Below are positions 28,841-32,632 of a DNA stretch of 32,632 nucleotides, piece after piece. Made by a program: the position numbers and the translations under genes. Position 1 is the first letter of the stretch, and every line of letters starts with the position of its first letter. Below the pieces are notes generated by a model, which was given only the letters and a program-made list of their open reading frames with translations, was not told the origin of the DNA and did not search any database. Origin of the DNA: an uncultured Bacilli bacterium. Lineage in GTDB: Bacteria; Bacillota_I; Bacilli_A; RF39; UBA660. The stretch spans positions 1-32,632 of the forward strand of contig CALVTC010000011.1 in NCBI GenBank assembly GCA_944359885.1, given 5' to 3'.

Positions 28841-29698
28841 ATGATTAAAAAAATTATTTGTCAAAATTCTAGAGGTAATCAAATTACTTTTTCTTATTCC
28901 TTTCCTTACTATTTGCAAAAATTAGATGGTGTTACGGAAGTTGTTGGAAAAGTAAATACTATTACATCCGCATATGGTGTAGGTAGTAAATATGTAAGTT
29001 CTTCTGTTAATGAAAGGAATATAGTTATTGAAGGTTCAATCACCCGCGATAATATTACAGAAAAAAGAAAAAATCTTTATAAGATGTTTCCATTAAAAGA
29101 TAAAGGAACTTTTTTTTATTATGAAGAAGATAAAGAGTACAAAATAGAATATTATGTTGAATCTATTGAAATTGTAAAATCTAAAGTTGTTGATACTTTT
29201 TCTATATCTTTAATTTGCCCAAGTCCATATTTTACAGATTTAAATGAAAGTCAGGTTCAATTGGCCAATTGGATTCCTTCGTTTGAATTTCCACTAGAAA
29301 TTCCAGCTGATATTGGTATTGAGTTTGGATATAAAAATACCAATTCTTTAGTTACAATAGAGAATGATACAAATATCGAGATTGGTATGAGAATAGTATT
29401 TACTGCTTCTGATGATGTTGAAAATCCTAAATTGATTAATATTACTACACAGGAAGAACTTGAAATTGAAAAAACTATGTCAGCTGGTGATGTTATAACA
29501 GTAACTACATATTTGAATAATAAAAATATCATTTTAAGTTCTAATGGAGAAGAAATTAATATTAATAATTATTTAAAGTTTGGGACTAAATTTCTTCAAA
29601 TACATACTGGAAGTAACACTTTCAAAGCAACAGCTAAATCTGGAGAAAACTCTCTCGTGACCGAAATATATTACTTGACGAATTATGAGGCGGTGTAA
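28841..29698 (+). CDS. Distal tail protein (Dit)
   Basis: 285 residues between the tape measure and tail-tip genes. The N-terminal domain follows the siphovirus Dit pattern: strand-rich, VNERNIVIEGSITRDNITEK, RKNLYKMFPLKDKGTFFYYE and VDTFSISLICPSPYFTDLNE (family hallmark near residue 125). The C-terminal part is a beta-sandwich like that of galectin-fold Dit extensions. It forms the hub connecting tube and baseplate. Stop is two bases before the next ATG. Confidence 0.85.
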   Translation: MIKKIICQNSRGNQITFSYSFPYYLQKLDGVTEVVGKVNTITSAYGVGSKYVSSSVNERNIVIEGSITRDNITEKRKNLYKMFPLKDKGTFFYYEEDKEYKIEYYVESIEIVKSKVVDTFSISLICPSPYFTDLNESQVQLANWIPSFEFPLEIPADIGIEFGYKNTNSLVTIENDTNIEIGMRIVFTASDDVENPKLINITTQEELEIEKTMSAGDVITVTTYLNNKNIILSSNGEEININNYLKFGTKFLQIHTGSNTFKATAKSGENSLVTEIYYLTNYEAV

Positions 29699-29700
29699 TT

Positions 29701-31644
29701 ATGGATTTTAAGACTATAGATAGTGGTGTACCTGGTAATGGTAAAGATATAGTTTTTGCAAATGATACATATTATATGGTTTCCGTAAGCCCAGCATGTG
29801 TTTCATACAGTAATAATTTAAAGGATTGGACATTAAAGTTATTAAATTCAAATGATACTAGCTCTGATTCTATAGCCTATGGAAATAGTATATTTGTAAT
29901 AGCAAGTGACTCTACTTATGGAATTTATACTTCTCCTGATGGAATTACTTGGACGAATAGAGATTTAAAAGTATATAGTCATTATGCAGGGCGAAATATC
30001 AATGCTGCATTTAATGCGGTAAGATTTTTAAATAACCAATTTGTCATTGTTACAGGAACATCTTATTCTGGAGGGAGACTGGAAGGACATGTTCTAGTTA
30101 GCACTAATGGTATTAACTGGTCAGATAAAGCAGAAATATCTGCTTCATTAATGGAAATAGCATATGGTAACGGTGTTTATGTTGTAGTCGGTAATGAAGG
30201 TGCTATTTATACATCTACAAATTTATCAAATTGGACTAAAAGGACAAGTAATACCAGTCTAAAATTAGTAGGTGTTTCGTTTGGTAAAGGGCTTTTTATT
30301 GTGACTGGAGATAATGGAATTATTTTGACCTCTTCTGATGGAATAAATTGGACAACGCAAGAATCAAATACCACTTCTTATCTAATTAGATCACGTTATG
30401 GAAATGGTATGTATGTTGCTTGCGGATACAATGCGGTGATTTTAACTTCTATAGATGGAATTACTTGGACCGAACAATATGAGGGATATTCAAGTGGAGT
30501 TTGGTATGGAATGGTTTATGCAAATAATAGGTATGTCATAACAGGTAATCGTTTAGGTTCAACGGGAAACGTTCCTTTAGTGTATTTTGATATCACTAGA
30601 GATTTAACTGATTATGAAAATGACTGCATCTTTGTATATGATAAAGGATTGAATTTATTAGGAATTATTGATGAGTTTAATTCTTTACAATGGACCAGAC
30701 GTTACTTTGAAGCCGGAGAATTTGAACTGAGAGTAACACCTGATCAAAATAATGTTAAATTATTAACTAAAAAGGATAATATTTTGATTAGGGATAACTA
30801 TACTGAATCGGCCATCATTGAAGGATTCGATTTTGAAGATAATGGAGAAGAAGCCGAACTTACCGTTAGTGGTAGATTTTTATCTTCTGTATTTGATAGA
30901 AGAATATTACAAAAGACTGTTAACTTTTCTGGAGAAAGTATTAACGCAATGAAAACGTTAATTAATAATGCAACTAAAATATGTGATAACTTTGAAATGG
31001 AACAAACACAATCGGAAAGTAAAAATATCGATTTTCAATGTACATATAAAAATCTGTACGAATATTTAGTAAAAATATCTAAATATTCACTTGTCGGATT
31101 CAGATTAGTACCAAATATAGAAAACAAAGTATTTATTTTTGAAACTTATGAAGGCGTTGATAGATCATCTTCACAAATGGAAAATGAAAGGTATGCATTT
31201 AGCGATGATCAAGCAAACATTGAAAAGGCAAGTTTAATTTATTCATCCAATACGGAATATAACTTTGCCCTTGTCGGTGGTCCTGGAGAAGGAAGTAGTA
31301 GAAAATTAAAAACTGTTAAAAAAGGTAATCCTACAGGTTTTGATTTAAGAGAAATATTTGTAGATAGTAAAAACACTCAAGATAACACCAATATAGATAA
31401 TCAGCTAATAACCGAAGGAGAAAATGCTTTAACTGATGAAACATATACATTCGATGCTACAGCAACTGATGTAGAAAATTACAAAGTAAAGTGGGATTTA
31501 GGAGATATAGTTGATATCAAAAAAGAAGATTGGAATATCACAAGTACAGAAAGAATAATAGAAGTCAAAGAAGTTATTGAAGATGGTAAAAAAACTATTA
31601 CTCCAGGATTTGGAACACCTTTACCAGAAGTATTTAGTGAATAG
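29701..31644 (+). CDS. Tail tip protein: N-terminal beta-propeller fused to Gp37-like domain
   Basis: 647 residues. About residues 1-297 are five or six repeated blades, each with a hallmark such as SPDGITWTNRD, STNGINWSDKA, SSDGINWTTQE or SIDGITWTEQY preceded by GxxxVxxG; this is an Asp-box-like (sialidase/YCF48-type) beta-propeller. From about residue 302 (DCIFVYDKGLNLLGIIDEFN) to the end is a siphovirus Gp37-like tail protein (ReqiPepy6 Gp37 family), usually the tail-associated hub. The propeller may bind a host glycan. No catalytic residues are visible in it. The fusion position at the N-terminus of the hub is unusual. Confidence 0.75.
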   Translation: MDFKTIDSGVPGNGKDIVFANDTYYMVSVSPACVSYSNNLKDWTLKLLNSNDTSSDSIAYGNSIFVIASDSTYGIYTSPDGITWTNRDLKVYSHYAGRNINAAFNAVRFLNNQFVIVTGTSYSGGRLEGHVLVSTNGINWSDKAEISASLMEIAYGNGVYVVVGNEGAIYTSTNLSNWTKRTSNTSLKLVGVSFGKGLFIVTGDNGIILTSSDGINWTTQESNTTSYLIRSRYGNGMYVACGYNAVILTSIDGITWTEQYEGYSSGVWYGMVYANNRYVITGNRLGSTGNVPLVYFDITRDLTDYENDCIFVYDKGLNLLGIIDEFNSLQWTRRYFEAGEFELRVTPDQNNVKLLTKKDNILIRDNYTESAIIEGFDFEDNGEEAELTVSGRFLSSVFDRRILQKTVNFSGESINAMKTLINNATKICDNFEMEQTQSESKNIDFQCTYKNLYEYLVKISKYSLVGFRLVPNIENKVFIFETYEGVDRSSSQMENERYAFSDDQANIEKASLIYSSNTEYNFALVGGPGEGSSRKLKTVKKGNPTGFDLREIFVDSKNTQDNTNIDNQLITEGENALTDETYTFDATATDVENYKVKWDLGDIVDIKKEDWNITSTERIIEVKEVIEDGKKTITPGFGTPLPEVFSE

Positions 31645-31654
31645 GAGGTAGGAT

Positions 31655-32332
31655 ATGGAACAATATTCTTTTTTTAATTCTGAAAATGGGGATAGAAAAT
31701 ATTTAGCAGAAGATTTTGCAGAATTTTTTATTCCTTTTTTTAAAAACGGAGTTTTTGATAATGGTTTAAAAGTTATTGCAGGCACTGGAATGCAAATAGA
31801 AGTAGAAACTGGTAGAGCATTTTGTAATGGTTATAGATATCGTAATAAAGATAGTTCTATAGTAAAACCTATTGCGATTGCTGACGGAGAACAATCAAGA
31901 ATCGATAATGTAGTTTTAAGACTGGATCTTACTAACAGAACTTTTACTTGTCAAGTTGTACAAGGTTCTTACAGTAATAGTCCTGTAGCACCTACGTTGG
32001 TTCGAGATACCACCACTTATGATTTAAGATTAGCAAAAGTTAGTGTTCCAGCAGGAACAACAGCAATCACAGATGATTTAATTACAGATTGTCGCTTTGA
32101 TTCTGCAGATTGTGGTAATGTAATTCAAGCAGTGCAATCCGCAGATTTTACAGACTTATTCAAACAATTTGAAACAGAATTTTATAATTGGTTTGATGAT
32201 TTAGAAGATACATTAGATGATAACACTGCAGCAAATTTAACTAACAGAGTTATTAATCTAGAAAATAATGTAGCATACATCGGTACTTGTACCGATGAAG
32301 AACTTGAAGCTGCAATTGAAGTTTCAGATTAG
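31655..32332 (+). CDS. Baseplate/tail structural protein
   Basis: 225 residues after AGGAGGTAGGAT. It begins YSFFNSENGDRKYLAEDFAE and includes GLKVIAGTGMQIEVETGRAF and DNVVLRLDLTNRTFTCQVVQ, a beta-rich layout frequent in Firmicute phage baseplate upper proteins. A helical C-terminus (FETEFYNWFDDLEDTLDD) follows. It likely forms a ring around the tip and anchors receptor-binding proteins. Confidence 0.7.
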   Translation: MEQYSFFNSENGDRKYLAEDFAEFFIPFFKNGVFDNGLKVIAGTGMQIEVETGRAFCNGYRYRNKDSSIVKPIAIADGEQSRIDNVVLRLDLTNRTFTCQVVQGSYSNSPVAPTLVRDTTTYDLRLAKVSVPAGTTAITDDLITDCRFDSADCGNVIQAVQSADFTDLFKQFETEFYNWFDDLEDTLDDNTAANLTNRVINLENNVAYIGTCTDEELEAAIEVSD

Positions 32333-32348
32333 AAGGGAGAAATATAAA

Positions 32349-32480
32349 ATGAAAATAAGTAAACTTAAAATATACATTGGAGGGGAGAGCTTTACAAGCT
32401 TAATTTCTCAAATGAAAGGGGTAGAGAGGCTAAAAAACAATTCTCTCTCTTCTTTATTTAACGAGGTGGACTATGAGTAA
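32349..32480 (+). CDS. Small tail-tip region protein (43 residues)
   Basis: AGAAGGGAGAAATATAAA precedes ATG 32349, giving MKISKLKIYIGGESFTSLIS and a short charged end. It ends inside the start of the next gene. Too short to assign; a small structural or assembly factor is possible. Confidence 0.5.
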   Translation: MKISKLKIYIGGESFTSLISQMKGVERLKNNSLSSLFNEVDYE

Positions 32481-32632
32481 TTTTTGCTTGCTTGATGAAA
32501 ATGGCAACATCATAAATCCTAAAATACCTAGATATGATAGATTGAAGAGTAAAGTATTATGGGAAAACCAAAATCCAACGACAAATTTTAACGCGCAAAA
32601 TATAACATTAAATAGTTCAGACTATGATTATT
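32473..32632 (+). CDS. Tail fibre or baseplate protein, start only (cut by window end)
   Basis: GAGGTGGACT precedes an ATG that opens 53 codons to the window edge: MSNFCLLDENGNIINPKIPR, then LWENQNPTTNFNAQNITLNS. Similar short motifs (W-NPNP...F-AQTI-L-SSDYDY) occur in Firmicute prophage tail proteins as I remember them. The gene continues beyond the window, so length and function are open. Confidence 0.6.
   Translation, partial: MSNFCLLDENGNIINPKIPRYDRLKSKVLWENQNPTTNFNAQNITLNSSDYDY

Noticed and set aside
1-32632. CRISPR array, rRNA, diversity-generating retroelement or retron
   Set aside because: No regularly spaced repeats, rRNA-like sequence, template/variable repeat pair or reverse transcriptase was seen in the window.

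Overview
The window is very A+T-rich, uses canonical AGGAGG-type ribosome binding sites, and uses TAA, TAG and TGA all as real stops. This points to a low-GC Firmicute (Bacilli or Clostridia relative, plausibly an uncultured gut lineage). About 6.2 kb of host chromosome is followed by about 26.4 kb of an integrated, temperate, HK97-type siphovirus genome that runs off the right edge before its lysis genes and right attachment site.

Host part (1-6250): a possible transposon-gene tail at the edge; a small ECF-type sigma factor with a recognisable ECF promoter and a tiny membrane partner; a GtrII-like membrane glycosyltransferase on the minus strand; a MmcQ/YjbR protein; a GH25 lysozyme; a DUF1848 protein; and a VbhA-like/Fic toxin-antitoxin pair directly before a tRNA-Gln(CTG) gene. 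The prophage begins at this tRNA.

Lysogeny part (6300-9600): a tyrosine integrase and a zinc-ribbon protein on the minus strand, then a repressor/Cro-like divergent switch with two promoters of 17-bp spacing and two matching operators. Between integrase and zinc-ribbon gene there is an orphan plus-strand promoter and a matching terminator that together define a small RNA of about 114 nt. Its sequence is complementary to the integrase leader in cis, and in trans to the ribosome binding regions of one, possibly two, small early genes (9611 and 9204). This candidate antisense regulator is the most interesting thing I found.

Early part (9600-17700): small DNA-binding and membrane proteins, a DnaD/DnaB_2-type replisome organizer with two 20-bp iteron-like repeats in its middle, SpoVG, a coiled-coil protein, a structured 110-base noncoding stretch, a second small tyrosine recombinase, a Gp49-like protein, an adenine-methyltransferase-like protein, many small accessory proteins and a late sigma-like regulator. 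Three of these genes carry a lesion: an in-frame TGA, an in-frame TAG, and a pentanucleotide-repeat frameshift.

Late part (17700-32632): a likely late promoter, a terminator, HNH nuclease, a cos-like gap, small and large terminase, portal, prohead protease, major capsid, head-tail connectors, major tail protein, G/GT tail chaperones with a textbook -1 frameshift signal, tape measure, distal tail protein, a beta-propeller/Gp37-like fusion, and the first baseplate or tail-tip genes.
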